The notes: generated by a model from the sequence alone, not told the origin. 64,000 bases of DNA from Flaccisagitta enflata (GCA_965153355.1 OZ231126.1:31620001-31684000); one strand, 5' to 3'; counted from the stretch's first letter, positions 23,028 to 36,465 are shown. Made by a program: numbers and translations.

Positions 23028-23557
23028 ACAGTCAGTGGACAAAACAAAATAGGTAGAGAGCTCACTCTGTTAGCTTTGATCCAACCCACCGTTATTAAAC
23101 AGTAGGCTGTAAACGAGAACTGGTTGTGAAAATTATAGCCGGCTGTTATCTTACAAAGTTGGCAAAAATCCAACCTAAATAGAATAGAACATGACTAGCA
23201 TATTCATAATCCTGATGAAATTCTAAGAAGTTTGACATGTTACACTTAACACTTTTTATAAGAAATAATCTTTTAACATTGCATAATAACTTTATTAAAC
23301 ATTGATAAAATTTTTTTATTTTCATATAAAAGCATATGTTGTGACATATCAAACATGTCAGAATTTCACCAGGACTATGAATTTGCAGGTCTCATTCTAT
23401 TTGGTGAAAGTTGGATTTTTGCCGACATTGCAGCATGACAGCCGGCTGTAATTTTTACAACCAGTTGTTGTTTACAGCCTGCTGTTTGATAACAGTAGTT
23501 TGGATCAAAGCCAACAGATTAAGCTCTCTACCTATTTTGTTTTGTCCACTGACTGTA
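23028..23557. repeat. 530-bp foldback element
   Basis: acagtcagtggacaaaacaa aataggtagagagct at the left is mirrored at 23523-23557. agccggctgt lies in both arms (about 23140 and 23443). Similarity continues inward. Confidence 0.85.
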
Positions 23558-23560
23558 AAA

Positions 23561-23774
23561 AAAGCCGGGTACCAGACCAGTGTTCGCTTGCGGAGTGTCA
23601 GGGGTAGTAATGCGTGTAGGCACCGACGTTGAAATGCTCAGAAATCGCATTTTCAGCTGGTTCTATGCCTTCAAAATTGTTACTGAACCTTCGCATGGAC
23701 GGACAGACCTTCGGACGCATGGACTCGCAGACATGTTCTTTTAAGTTTTATAGAGTCGCTTAACGAACGACTAA
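23561..23774 (+). mobile_element. family A copy A7
   Basis: A degraded tip (gccgggtaccagaccag) and TTCGCTTGCGGAGTGTCAGG at the left; GAGTCGCTTAACGAACGACTAAAA at the right. GGACGGACAG simple repeat inside. It abuts the foldback ending at 23557. Confidence 0.6.
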
Positions 23775-25158
23775 AATTGTCTACGGTTGGGCTGAATTGA
23801 ATTCACCATCTCGAATGCAATCCCTCACATACGGTCACAGCGCAGTCCTTCAAGAATTTTAATGAAATAGCAAGTTACTGAACAAAGCTAGCAATTTTGA
23901 GGGCAAAGTACAAAGTTTTGGCCAAGAAAGCGTTGGCATTGTATTGGCTACACTGCACAGTGAATCTTAGGAACAGAGTGGGCAATGGGCATACTTGAGA
24001 ATGGTACGAGCAATTAATGCTTAGTAGATTCACTTGTTGTTGATAAATGGAGAGCTGTATCAGAAGGAGAACCGTCTCTTTATATATAATTAGTTAAAAT
24101 TAATTATAATTATAATTAGTTATAATTAGTGTATAATTAATTACTGACAGAGATTGGACTCAGAAAAATGGAAAAGCATTCAAGGCCTTAAATCACTAGA
24201 CGTTACCGTTCCTGACCTTCTTGGTAGTCTGGTATTCTGGAATGAAAGCGCCCTTTTATGTCTTCAAATGGGTCGATGACTTTTCGTCGGTTTCCATGAA
24301 CAAAGTCTGTCTGTTATCTCCGAATAAACGAAATACTCAAACTCGCTAATTATGGTTGGGGATACCTGTTCTCATCCTTTTAACCAATAACCACAATGCA
24401 ACTGAATAGTATCAGTACTTAATATCGATGAACTTCGCTTCCTCATAAAAATCCGCCTTCCAGTTCTCACTATAAATCAAAATATATCATTTTTTCCTGA
24501 TGCTAAGAAAACGATATTTGATCACTAACTCATGGAACGATGAATATTCGTGTCTCATTCAATGAACTAAGTTTGTTTAAATTTTTTGAATTAACTCGTC
24601 ACTCTCAAATCGTTAAGAAAATTCACGTTCTTGTCAATTCAAAGTCGACAAACCATCCTTTACTCATATACGTCATCAACGGGAAAATATACAACTCGAT
24701 AATCGAGTTTAAATTGTCTTTAATTCCTGAGATGTGACGTCATTTTTGAAAATGTCAAGTGGAAAAAAAAATTCGCGAAGACGGAAGAGGATTGATTTCA
24801 AGTGATGAATCGAGCAAAAAAATCCACTGAAAAATGACATGTACAAACCATTAATGAATTGTAGATGTGCGCGGTGACCCCTTTGCAACCAAACAGTTGG
24901 ACGCAAAGAAGTTTGTCAGTCCGTTAGCCTGTCCGACGGTCTGTGAAGCTCTAAGTCAAGGTTCTTTCCACTTTTGACAATTTAGGATAAGAATAAAACT
25001 GTTCAACTTCAAGGACGACCATGAAGATCAATCAGTGTGCCCGACAGTCCGTTAATACGAGCGCTATAGACGAAGACAGGCCGAGAGAGAGCAGGTCATA
25101 GCTGCTCATGAATGTATTCTGACTCACCTAAAAAGTTGTATTAGTGAGATTTACAGTT
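23775..25158. other. no gene or repeat assigned
   Basis: AT-rich. A locally palindromic AT stretch (taattataatt, 24090-24145) is the only structure seen. Short ORFs lack motifs. Confidence 0.45.
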
Positions 25159-25925
25159 ACCCTGCTTTCAAAGTCAAGTGTTACCAGTAAAACCTTTATT
25201 GTGCATTAAGTATTCATTTTTAGAAAATCCGGTTGCTTCTGTCTGAAAGCACATAACCTACCATTAATTGATGCAAAATTTCATCATGTTGGGTCTGGCA
25301 GTTTATCGTCCTCATGTTTTTGAAATTGAATAAAATATGAGCAAAATTTGCCAAAAAAAAACACATTTTTGAGCGATTTTTCATCTATGAACCCTTATAA
25401 AGTTTGCACATTATGAGCTGGAATGACCAAATAAGTCTTGTGTAATCAATGATTAACACTTTCTATGCATCATTTTAGTTTTTCACCATTTTATAAGAAA
25501 TTTTGGCGCTGAAATACTGTTGTTGTTATTTGAAATCTGCTCAAACTTCAAAAAATCAAAGGAAAACCCAGATTTTCCTCATAGATTTCAATGATTTGGT
25601 CTTTTTCTACAGAGATACGTGAACTGAGACTAATATCCTCCTTTCAAGACAAATCTGGCCATTTTTGCTTGATTCGTTAAGAAATGACAATGACTTTAAG
25701 TCACAGTGTCAGTTCATCTATTTTTATAAGATCCTCTCATGGGGTTTATCTCATTTTCATTCAAAATCATGTGGAAGCCAAACGGCTTGAGCCAGTCCTC
25801 CAAAATTTTGCATGAACAAATGGTAGGTTATATGCTTTTTAGCAAATTCAATCTGAATTTCCAAAAATAAATACTTCAGATGCAATAAAGGTTTTGCTGG
25901 TAACACTCGATTTTGAAAGCAGGGT
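25159..25925. repeat. 770-bp foldback, ~140-bp arms
   Basis: accctgctttcaaa..gtgttaccagtaaaaccttt is mirrored by aaaggttttgctggtaacac..tttgaaagcagggt. The centre is unpaired. Confidence 0.85.
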
Positions 25926-26184
25926 TGCTGAGATAGCTCCTCAGACCTAATGTTATCCATCTAACACGTGCAGTCGTGCACGGAGCCTGCGACTATGTTT
26001 TATTAGGAGTTATAGCCAAATAAAAAAAACCTTCTACTTTGTTAAAAAGATTTACTTTTGATGATAAAATGCTAGAAAGGGAAATGAGCAAAAATATGAT
26101 TTTTACATTCGATGACCCAAACTTTGACCGTGTTTAAATCATTTCGAGCAAATTCCCGCCTGTCGTCGTGCTCCGACGATATCA

Positions 26185-26595
26185 GTTGAGGTTTCTGCCT
26201 ATCCATTTATCTTACTATCCTTGTTTCTTTCAAACTGTCTATCCCACTGTTGCACTTCCAGCCTGTTTCATACTCACGTTATCACTTGAGGTTTCTGTCT
26301 ATCCATTTATCTGACTATCCTTGTTTCTTTTAAACTCTCTATCCCACTGTTTCATTTCCTGTATATCGTCATGCTCAAGTTATCAGTTGAGGTTTCTGTC
26401 TATCCTTTGCTTTTACCGTCTTTTCATTCTTTTGTCTGTTGTACTGTCCAGTGTCTACCCCGCTGTTACACTTCCTGCCTGTCATGCTCACATTATCAGT
26501 TGAGGTTTCTGTCTATCCTTTACTCTTACTGTCTTTTTGTCCTTTCGTCTATCGTATTGTCTTGTGTCTATCCCGCTGTCGAACTGTTTATCCTT
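26185..26595 (+). repeat. minisatellite, ~100-113 bp period, four copies
   Basis: ttgaggtttctgyctatcc begins at 26186, 26286, 26387 and 26500, each followed by tatcc..actgt and cctg..tcatgctca. Confidence 0.85.
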
Positions 26596-26855
26596 TTTAG
26601 TTAAAGCAGGATCTGTTAACCAGGGGTTTTCTAACATTGTAGAAGCCTGAATAATTTTTTATTGCCCATTACGGTCTAAGGAGGGGCACCATTACAGACG
26701 CTGTTATGCAGGCGCCTTTTTTTAATTCAGTCAGTATGTCTGTCTGTCTGCTTGTCTGTCTTGCTGCGCTGTATGTGTGTCAACTTTCAGTTAATCTTTC
26801 TAGTATCTTCCCGTCCATCTGTCCTCTTTCTCCATGTTTATTTCTATCAGTCTCA

Positions 26856-27058
<203 letters not shown>

Positions 27059-27540
27059 TTCCTCACCCTCTCATTCTCTCGTTTCTTCTCATTCCTACGT
27101 CAGCTTCGGTATTAGAAGCATTGTTTGCACGTTACCGATTTTGGAGGTTTGACCGTACAAACAACCAATTAAGACATCAAATATGGACATGGTCAATCCT
27201 CGATTTTTTTTCCTTCTCAGTAATCGATTATCAGTTATCACTTTCGCCCCTTTCTGCTCTAAACCCCTCCCCCTCTCCATGACTCCCTCCTCTTTGCCTC
27301 CTCTCCTCACTTACAGAATCTTTCCTCACTAATCAGTAATTGGTTATTTGGGATAATCCTGTCCTGAGTGAATTGGCGTGTACTTAAAAGAAGTTTAGTT
27401 TTTTGAACCATGGATGGATACGATAGCGAATTGTTTCCCTTTTCCTCGGAATCCATCTATCTGTCTACTTCGATTTTCTCTGTGTGCATGTCTTTCCATC
27501 AGTCTGTCTGTGTGTCTGTCTGTCTTGGTCTTTCTAAGAC

Positions 27541-27656
<116 letters not shown>

Positions 27657-27904
27657 CATTCACGCCCTGATTCATTCTAGAAAGTTAAAATTGATTTTGT
27701 TCCCCTTAAAATCAATTCACCCTGCAACATTTTATATGCGTCCTCGGACATCTTCAAGAGGTCATATCCGTCGCACAGTTGGTCGATTGGTTCGTTGGTT
27801 GGTTGGTAGGTCAGTAGGTCGGTCCCGCTCTCAATTTTAACACGCAAAACATCTGATTCCGACGTCTTTCTTCATTCCCGTCACCATCTATGCCTTCCCA
27901 CATT

Positions 27905-28020
27905 CGTTTTCTTTCATTCATACATTCATTCATTCATTCATTCATTCATTCATTCATTCATTTATTCATTCATTCATTCATTCATTCATTCATTCATTCA
28001 TTCATTCATTCATTCATGCA
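27905..28020. repeat. (ATTC)n microsatellite
   Basis: About 28 ATTC units with one TTTA variant. Confidence 0.97.
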
Positions 28021-28862
28021 TACACAAATTCTTAAACAGTAAGACGCACGTATTGGCCATAACTTGGTCTGGTTTACATTTTGATGCCTTTGAAAAAAAC
28101 ATTCAAAAATTTAAAAAATTGGTTTTGCGGATGGATGAAGAGCGCGTGATTTAAGTGGACGTGATTCGACTGCTACAATATCGTCCCTTTGTACTTGTTT
28201 ATTGTCCATCTAATTGGAATAGGTAAACACTATCATGAAGACAAATGTAGCTAAGGTGTAATCTATTGCTTCACTTTGGTGTAGTTAAAGAAACATACAG
28301 ACAGTAAAGAGAGAAAAAAAAGTTTACAAGCTAGCAGCCTGGCAAAAGACAGCGAGCAAGCCGTCTAAACGAAAATGAGTAAGAAAGCATTTAGTGAAAA
28401 GATGAGAGCGAGCACCATGTCAGGTAAATGGCCAATGAGCAAACAAACAGCAATACCCTCAAAGATGTATATATTGAGTAGGCAAGGGTCCATTACACGC
28501 GTCACTTCATCTAATAACTTTAGCCGCGGCTGATAAGTCTTATTCGGGATCTCGGAGCAAATATGCTTCAAAAGCTTCCGTTAAGGAATGCGCATCAACC
28601 TATATCTGACGTCGGAGCACATTTTTAGCCAACTAAGACCAAACCTATATCTCACATTTTTGGTCAACTAAAACCAAACGCTTCAAATGCGTTACTGTTA
28701 CTCAATACGGAGAATCATGAACCAGCGGCACTCGTCATTGAGACATCGCTCACTCGTTATACAGCTTTTTGATAAATTCTACGATTTTGAATTTTCAAAA
28801 CGACGCATTCAACGCTCAAAAGCGGTATTAAAACCAACGATGACTTGCTGCATTACAACATT
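28021..28862. other. no feature seen
   Basis: Mixed sequence without credible ORF or repeat, apart from a short duplicated phrase (accaaacctatatctcac / aaccaaacg) near 28640-28680. Confidence 0.4.
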
Positions 28863-28899
28863 ATCTACTTGAATACTACTTACTATTACTACTACTACT

Positions 28900-28989
<90 letters not shown>
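28863..28989 (+). repeat. (ACT)n microsatellite, left of insertion
   Basis: attatctacttgaatactact leads into about 35 ACT units. The array resumes at 30985. Confidence 0.95.
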
Positions 28990-28992
<3 letters not shown>

Positions 28993-30982
28993 AGTATGAT
29001 TCTTTTGGAATGCAACATAAGAAACCTATATAACTCTGCTCCTGAGCATCGTAGCAAGATGCGGATTGCGCCATTGGAAAGAGCGCAAAAAACTATTTTT
29101 TTATGTCTTTTTCTGATATTTTGCTGGAATTTGAAATTTTTCTACCACACCTAGAGCAAAAACATTGAAATCTCCAACAACTATGGCAAAGAAAAAAAGC
29201 GAACAGTTTGTTTTGCTGTTTTCTGCTTTACTATGGGCCTGAGCTATAGAAAATCCATGACCGTTTGAAAGCTCTGCAAAATATCTTCCAATTGCGACGT
29301 TGCTGGTCATTGTAGCTTTATTTGTTTAGAAATGGCCAACGTTTGAAGAAAAATATCACTGATTGAAAAAAGCGCTTATTTCATTTTTTTTCTAATGAGC
29401 AATTTTAGATTTGCTGTTTTTGTCAATGATGCAGCTCAGGATTGTCTTAGCTACTTTTTATCCATGAGCAAATTAAAGAGCTTCAAATTTTCTTTAAAAT
29501 GGCGCCAAAAACAAATTTCTAACTCTATGCGTTTAATTTCTATGTTAGAATAAACATTACCCATGAAAATCACATAGTGAATTTCCAAATTCTTGACTAC
29601 CTGTCTTCACCCTAATGCCATTTCTAAACGGATAGAGCTAGGACATCCAGCAACGTCTCATTTGAAAGATCTTTCGCAGAGCTTCAAAATGGTCATGGAT
29701 TTTGCTACGTTTTTCTTATTGCTTGGGTGTGAAACTGAACAGATTATTATTTTCTTTTAGAAGGAGAATTTGATAGCCAATTTCTGGGTGTTGAAGATTT
29801 CAATGTTTTTGCTCTAGGTGTGGTAGAAAAATTTCAAATTCCAGCAAAATATCAGAAAAAGACATAAAAAAATAGTTTTTTGCGCTCTTTTCAATGGCGC
29901 AATCCGCATCTTGCTACGATGCTCAGGAGCAGAGTTTCCAACATTTCTCTAATGTTTTTTAATATTTTTCAGAGAACAGTATTGGTGGGAGGCTATGAGA
30001 ATCTTTTGACCCACTTGTCGCAGACCATAGCCAAACACCCTCTAGGTTTTACTATAGTTTTAATTATTATTCCTAATATATTTTTTTAAAAAAGATTTTT
30101 TCCTATAATAAAGAATTTTGAAAATAATTGGGAAAACTCATGATATTCTTTTTGATGTCATGGCGTGTTCCTGATGATTTCTATATTCTACAAACCATGC
30201 AGTGAAGGACACCTTCAAGGTGTGCCCCACCTGTACTTGGGTCTTGGTGAATATATACATGTGTATTTTAAATTTATATGTATATATGGGGCGAAACCCT
30301 TTTTTTGGGTACAGGACACCAACTGATGACCAGAAGCTGAATGGTTTGTTATTATATCAAATTATATTAATTATATCAATTTTTATTAATTTTTATGGAC
30401 ATGTACAAAACCTTTTACCCCTCATGGTGACCTATCATCCCATGATATATCTTCTTTGAAGATGAAGGCTTTTTTCCCTTTAATCACTAAGAAGTAATTA
30501 TAACCTTAACCAATTTTAGTAAAAATTCACCTTTCTCCCACCCCCCTAATTAGGATAAAGGGGCTCAGCTGGGGATATGGACACCCTGGTTCCTTTTTTT
30601 CAGTTAGGTAATTTTAACCAAAATTGGGCTGAGTTGATGGTCCCGATCAATGCCAGAGGACAGCTCTAACAATACCCTTCCCCTAAAATATTTTTATATA
30701 TTTTTTTAAAATACACTTAAAATTTTGTTTTAAATAGAAGAAATATGACACATTTAGTAAAAAGTATATACCTGAGGAATTTTGATAGCGTTTCAAAAAA
30801 CCATATATTAGGTATGTATGTGTATGTAATGGAAGCTTACACTATATAAATGTCCGTATTTTTTCAGATTTTCTTTAAAGTTAAATGTTTCTTATTTGGA
30901 TAATTGTATGAGTTTTATGTAGAATAAATTGTTGCACACATCATATAGGTTTCTTATGTTGCATTCCAAAAAAATCATACTG

Positions 30983-30984
<2 letters not shown>
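28990..30984. mobile_element. Tc1/mariner-like non-autonomous TIR element inside an ACT array
   Basis: Left TIR TACAGTATGATTCTTTTGGA ATGCAACATAAGAAACC and its mirror at 30946-30984 (one mismatch). CAGT-type ends with TA borders fit Tc1/mariner insertion. ACT microsatellite lies on both sides in the same orientation. No transposase-like ORF found. Confidence 0.78.
29034..29936. repeat. foldback nested in the TIR element, ~300-bp arms
   Basis: ctctgctcctgagcatcgta...tgtttagaaatggcc (29034-29340) is mirrored by 29613-29936. The spacer is about 270 bp. Confidence 0.88.
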
Positions 30985-31026
<42 letters not shown>

Positions 31027-31080
31027 ACTACTTACTTACTACTTACTTACATTACGACATTATATACTTGAATACTACTT
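30985..31080 (+). repeat. (ACT)n/(ACTT)n microsatellite, right of insertion
   Basis: ACT units then ACTT units, and a second copy of acattatatacttgaatactact like that at 28858. Confidence 0.92.
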
Positions 31081-31107
31081 CTACTTGTTTGGTAGGCTAG
31101 TTTCTTT

Positions 31108-31290
31108 GTCGCATACACGCGACTCTATGACCCGGTCGGTCTGTACGTCCGTCCGTCCGTCCGTCACCGTTTGCTTTTTCGGCTTTTACGAGCGGTTTTT
31201 GCATTAGTGCTCCTGCCCAATAGCTTGGGTTAGCCTTTCATCACTGCCCCTGCCCACCCGCACGCGACTTCGGTAGCCGTGTATCCGGCC
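31108..31290 (-). mobile_element. family A copy A8
   Basis: Hairpin GTCGCGTGTATGCGAC, GTCC-rich core, then the conserved 5' block (on the minus strand ccggatacacggctaccgaa, GTCGCGTGCGGGTGGGCAGG). It lacks the CTAA after the hairpin. Confidence 0.65.
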
Positions 31291-31657
31291 TCGATTGTTT
31301 TATTTGCTTGGTTTTTTTTTTCATTTAAGCGTTGATTCATTGCCATTAGTTCACTACCATATGAAAATAACGACATGCCACACACTTTTATTGAGTGATT
31401 GATTGAGGGTGTCACACTCTTTTCTCAATACATGTCTTTAAAAAGTGCTCAAATCAAATCACCTACTAGAGACAGAAACTATGACAGCAAAAGAAAGAAA
31501 GGAAGACAGACAATATGACAGTAAAAAAAAACTCAAAGAGATGGACAATCGATGAGAGTTGTTCAAAAGAGCGAGTTTGTAACCTTTCCTCTGGGGGCAA
31601 CAATACAGGTCAAATCTTTTGAATCGTTACGCTTGTAAAGACCGCGTCAAACAATCC

Positions 31658-31723
<66 letters not shown>

Positions 31724-31735
31724 GAGAAAGAAAGA
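31658..31735. repeat. (GA)n/(GACA)n microsatellite
   Basis: GA repeats grading into GACA then GAAA. The surrounding 31.5-32.3 kb is GACAGA-rich throughout. Confidence 0.93.
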
Positions 31736-32138
31736 AAGACAAGAAACTGGACAAAGGAAGGGAAAGAGATTGACGATGGGTGAAAGTGTTTTGAAACCGA
31801 AGTAGAGGAGGGATAGTGAGACAGGGACACGCCACAGAGTTACAGAAAACCAAAGATAGGGAAATAGACAGGCAGACAGACCGACAGAAAAGATAGGCTG
31901 ACAGATTGACAGACAAATAGACAACCGTAAGGAATGAATGACAGAGAGAAAGGGGGAAACGAATGGAGAAGAGAGAAAGAGAGAGAGAGTCAAATATTTA
32001 CGATACAAAGGTCCTAAAGGGGAGGGATTGATGAGGGTAAGCCAAGCACTTGTGACCCGGGCAATTGGCATACCCTCGTTATAAACTCATTCAAAAACCT
32101 CTCTTACGTCAGATGAGGGAGGAAAGGGTGTAAGTGTG

Positions 32139-32139
<1 letters not shown>

Positions 32140-32172
<33 letters not shown>
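32140..32172. repeat. (GA)n microsatellite
   Basis: Short GA array in a GACAGA-rich background. Confidence 0.9.
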
Positions 32173-32177
<5 letters not shown>

Positions 32178-32356
32178 CAGACAAGCAAGCGGACAGACGG
32201 ACGAGATGTAAGGAACAGATAGAGACGGCCAGACAGACAGACAGAAAAATAGATGGGGGAAAAAGAATTGAAGGGAAAACACGCACAGGCAGACACAGAG
32301 ACACAGATATCTTAAGAGGCATCTAGATAAGAGAAAAAAATAGTTAAGTACTTGAT

Positions 32357-32542
32357 TTCTTTTTTTCTTTTTCTTATTCTTTTTTTCTTTTTCTTTTTCT
32401 TTTTCTTTTTCTCTTTCTTTTTCTTTTTCTTTTTTTCTTTTTCTTTTTCTTTTTCTTTTTCTTTTTCTCTTTCTTTTTCTCTTTCTTTTTCTTTTTCTTT
32501 TTCTTTTTCTTTTTCTTTTTCTTTTTCTTTTTCTTTTTCTAT
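32357..32542. repeat. (CTTTTT)n microsatellite
   Basis: About 30 CTTTTT/CTCTTT hexamers. The Lys/Arg-rich ORF on the minus strand is an artefact. Confidence 0.97.
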
Positions 32543-32559
32543 TCCTGTTTGTTTTCTCT

Positions 32560-34560
32560 TTCTCTTTCTTAATCACGTGGCCCCTCAAAAGAACGGTCAC
32601 GTGAGTCTGAGGGCCTTTTGTGATCCTCGTTGAGTAATCAATCCCCAAGTTTCAAAGCTAAGATACTTTTAAGAGAGATGAGCTCTTCTTAGACGTCTTT
32701 TTGAATTCACTTCTATTGAGATCATCCTTTCTTGGATCTACAGACATGGTAAATCCCGCTAAGACGGATCCAAAAGTAACGGATGCCCAGCAATAATGTT
32801 CAACGATCTTTGATCTATTCTTTTCAATATAATATTTCTTTTATTTCATATGTTTTGGAAGATCAAATTTGACAGTCCCTAGAGTTCTAGTTCCGTTTTT
32901 GCGGTCCTTTCTTTCCATTCCAAATATTTTGTCTTTAGGGATAGACATTTGATATATCCCGCACTGTGGTTTGCACATGACTATTGCAGAGTTACTTTCT
33001 CTTATTTTTCTGAAGAGAAAAGGAATAAGGATCTTTATCATTTTCACATGAGATATTCAATACGCATTGTGCAATTATGTACCTTCTTGAAATGAAAAAT
33101 CGTCGAATCAAAAATTAACCTCCAAATTTTGTAGATGCTGTACCTCACATGACTAACACCAGAGAAAGATATTGTGAGGGCGCCTTTAGAATTTTCTCTT
33201 AGAATTTGATCATTTTGTACCTTCTTTATCACTTCCTCATAGCATGTTGTCCTCGACAACAAGAAAAGATTTCTTTGCCCATTTGCCATAGATTCATCCG
33301 ACGGTCTGTCTGCCCATTCCTTGGTCTCAGATGTGCTTATCAAAACACGCATTGTTCCATTCCTATCCAATCAAATGCGACAGGAACTATATATACAAAC
33401 ATACCAAAGATCTCTCTCTAGATCACTCGCTTCGATTTTTGAAAATCCATCCCTTAATGGCATTGGCTTGAAGAGGTTTGTGACTCTGGATTTCTGGTTA
33501 ATTTCCAAGAGTTTTATCTCTTTTTACAAACTCATGATGAATTTAACATAAGTTCCTTTGAGAGTATCATTACTCGAGATAAGAGACTTTGCTGGAGAAA
33601 ATACCGACTTCAAGATGTTCTGTTTTTAAGTGACTGTCTGCAAAGGAAATGAGAGAAGGAGGAATGAATTTAAGAGGATTTTCTCTTTTCTTTTATTCAT
33701 TTCAATCAATCAGAGAAAGAAAAATGGTAAAACAACTTTTAACAATTAATGTTAAAACGATTTTCTATAAAATAGGAAAAAAAATGCGATGACTGGAAAA
33801 AACACCGGAGCAGAAATAATGGATGACTGGAAAAGACGCATTATAATGTTAGGAGAAAAAAACTACAATGGATATAAGAAATCAAGTCTTTTTTTTTTTT
33901 CCTTTTTTTGAATGATAAAAAAACCTAGTATTTTGATGTAAATCTACTCGTTGGCAATTAACAGTGTTATTTCTACTTCTTCTTCATCTTTGCCTTCGAT
34001 TAAGTTTGATAAACAATTCAAAGTATCATGAGAAATTTTTTTAAGAAGACAATTCAATTGTTATCATTACTTTTAAAATGTTTACAGAGAAAGAATCTAT
34101 CCAAATTCTTTCATCACATTAAAGTATGGATGTTCAATCCCATTCATATATGTTGAATGAGTAACAACGATAGAATGAAAATACTTAAAATGTTTCTTTT
34201 CTACAAAGAAAGAGTTAGAAAGATTTATTGTTTTATTGCGATTCACATGTTCTGCCTAATAAACAAATAGGCGAGGCTGAATGTAAAGGCAACGATCACA
34301 ACATTGAAAACCGAGGCAAATAGAGACGGTAGATATATGTTATACAATCATCAATCATCAATTCAAGAAATAGTCATCAAAAAGAATAAAGAAGAAAGAG
34401 AGGCACGAGTGGGCTGAAAAAGTAATCGTATTAATATGGCAGAGAAACCTGATCTGGAAAATAAAGTCAGATTCATAAAATGCAAATTAAGAGACGCTGC
34501 TTGTGGACAACAGTAAGAAGATAAATGTGGTTGTGTGGGCGACCGGGCGTGAAGACGCCA
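32560..34560. other. no gene or repeat assigned
   Basis: AT-rich, moderately complex sequence. ORFs up to 108 codons carry no recognisable domain. A gene with small exons cannot be excluded. Confidence 0.4.
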
Positions 34561-34561
34561 A

Positions 34562-34699
<138 letters not shown>

Positions 34700-35128
34700 G
34701 GGAAACATATTGAAGGATAGACAGACTGACGGACTGACGGACATGCACAGCATCAAAATGACTAAATTTGCTGCCACCAGATGTTCACTGATCTGGGTGG
34801 GTCGAATGGTATGAGGCTTGCACTAGTGAATAAACTGAAAGACGAGAAGTCAAATTTCTTCCTAACAAAGGAAGAAGTATCATCTTGGAAGACAGTCAGA
34901 TTATGATCCAGACAGACTGATAACAAACAGACAAAGACGGGCAAAGGAATGGACAAACAAACAGAGAGTCAAAAGTGAGTCAGACAGATAGACAGAAAAA
35001 CAGAGAGTGAGAAAAATAGATAGAAAACCAGATGTACAACAAACATTTGTCTTTGGGCGTATTCTGTTTTCGTGTCATTCAATCCGTCATTTTATTGGAA
35101 GAATGCAATTCTTTTGACAGGAAGACAG

Positions 35129-35400
35129 GAGTGGGGAGGGTCAATGATTGAAATTATCGAGGTTGGGGAGGGTCGGCAGGTGAAAGAGTTGGGGGTGGGG
35201 AGGGTCAACAAACAAAATAATCGAGGCTGGGGAGGGTCGGCAGGTGAAAGAGTTGGGGGTGGGGAGGATCAACAAACGAAATAATCGAGGCTGGGGAGGG
35301 TCGGCAGGTGAAAGAGTTGGGGGTGGGGAGGGTCAACAAACAAAATAATCGAGGCTGGGGAGGGTCGGCAGGTGAAAGATTAGGGGGTGGGGAGGGTCGG
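35129..35400 (+). repeat. minisatellite, exact 64-bp period, four copies
   Basis: atcgagg(t/c)tggggagggtc begins at 35156, 35220, 35284 and 35348, always 64 bp apart, with few substitutions. Confidence 0.95.
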
Positions 35401-35519
35401 AAAATAGGATGGGGAAGTTGTACTTGAGGGTGTAAAGAATATTGTGGGCGTTTTATGAAATGAGGTACAGCTGTCAAACTTTGTAGGCAATTCGTACAAC
35501 GCAAATTGGTGTAGCAACA

Positions 35520-35560
35520 ACAAAGAACAAAACAACAACAACAACAACAACAACAACAGC

Positions 35561-35613
<53 letters not shown>

Positions 35614-35615
35614 CT

Positions 35616-35646
<31 letters not shown>

Positions 35647-35648
35647 CT
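35520..35648. repeat. (CAA)n microsatellite
   Basis: About 40 CAA units with occasional GCA or CTA. Confidence 0.97.
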
Positions 35649-35649
35649 A

Positions 35650-36099
35650 AGGCGAGCCAAAATCGACCTTTGAAGGCAGTATACATTGGAAGTTGAAGGA
35701 AGAGTGAAAAATTGTTCAAAAAATATCCATTTGGCATATCATGTCAAAAACATTTCTTAGAAGAAAAAAAAAAGACACAAAAAACTAGGTTATAAAAAGC
35801 AATATGTAAAAACATCCTCTTAAAGCTCTTATTTGACTAAAGTTCATCCCCCTTCCGGCATGTAAAGCCCACCTTTTTTTGTTTTTTGAATACAAATTGA
35901 CAAATATTCTCCTATATTTCATGGCACTACGCTATACGGTTGTAACAATTTGACGATTGATACACTCATGACAGGTGTGGCGGACCATCTGTCAAACCAT
36001 CGGTTACAATATCTGTTTAAAAATTTCATCGTGACAGACGTGAGTTGAAGCCACGCCTGAGCTTGAGATATTCACAACAAAGTCCACAGTCACTAGCCA
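35650..36099. other. no feature seen
   Basis: AT-rich sequence downstream of the Cas gene. Confidence 0.4.
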
Positions 36100-36432
36100 A
36101 CGTCTATTGCAGTATTGCCTCACTACCTCCTAAACACACCCTACATCGCCCCAGTCTTGAATGATGCTATTGAAGGCTACGTATGGCAGCGTTTTATTTC
36201 TTCTTCCCAAATATCCCGAAGACCCTCTACAGTCTACACCTCCCCAACAATCTTAATGACTCCTGATTTCATGCGTAGCATGGTTAATGCTGTCAATGAC
36301 AATCATATATTGCAGATTTGTCCGACTTTTTCACGACCACCCTCCACACCATTCCAGCAGTCATAATGACAAGGTAGAGTTGATGCACAGCATGCGATAC
36401 TCTGACGATAGTGTCGGCCATCTTTCGTAGCA
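36100..36432 (-). repeat. decayed tandem copies of the Cas terminal-exon end
   Basis: The 3' flank repeats the end of exon 8. At 36425-36335 the minus strand reads MADTIVRVSHAVHQL..VIMTAG, matching exon 8 MVDTVVRVSQAAHQL..VIMTAG. At about 36300-36225, GTCATTAAGATTGTTGGGG matches the VIMTAGEV codons with an added stop. At about 36180-36105 the sequence just downstream of the stop recurs (aggaggtagtgaggcaat versus aaggaagtagtgaggcga). These look like three decayed duplicates, probably within the 3' UTR. Confidence 0.7.
36193..36198 (-). promoter_or_regulatory. candidate poly(A) signal AATAAA for the Cas gene
   Basis: TTTATT on the plus strand reads AATAAA on the gene strand, about 270 nt past the stop codon. 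Position and strand are suitable, but such a hexamer is common in AT-rich DNA. Weak evidence. Confidence 0.35.
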
Positions 36433-36465
36433 TGCACCATCGCCTCACTACTTCCTTAGCAACCT

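Noticed and set aside
32841-33370. ORFs of 68-108 codons on the minus strand as a possible gene
   Set aside because: No domain, no convincing splice structure; left as unassigned.
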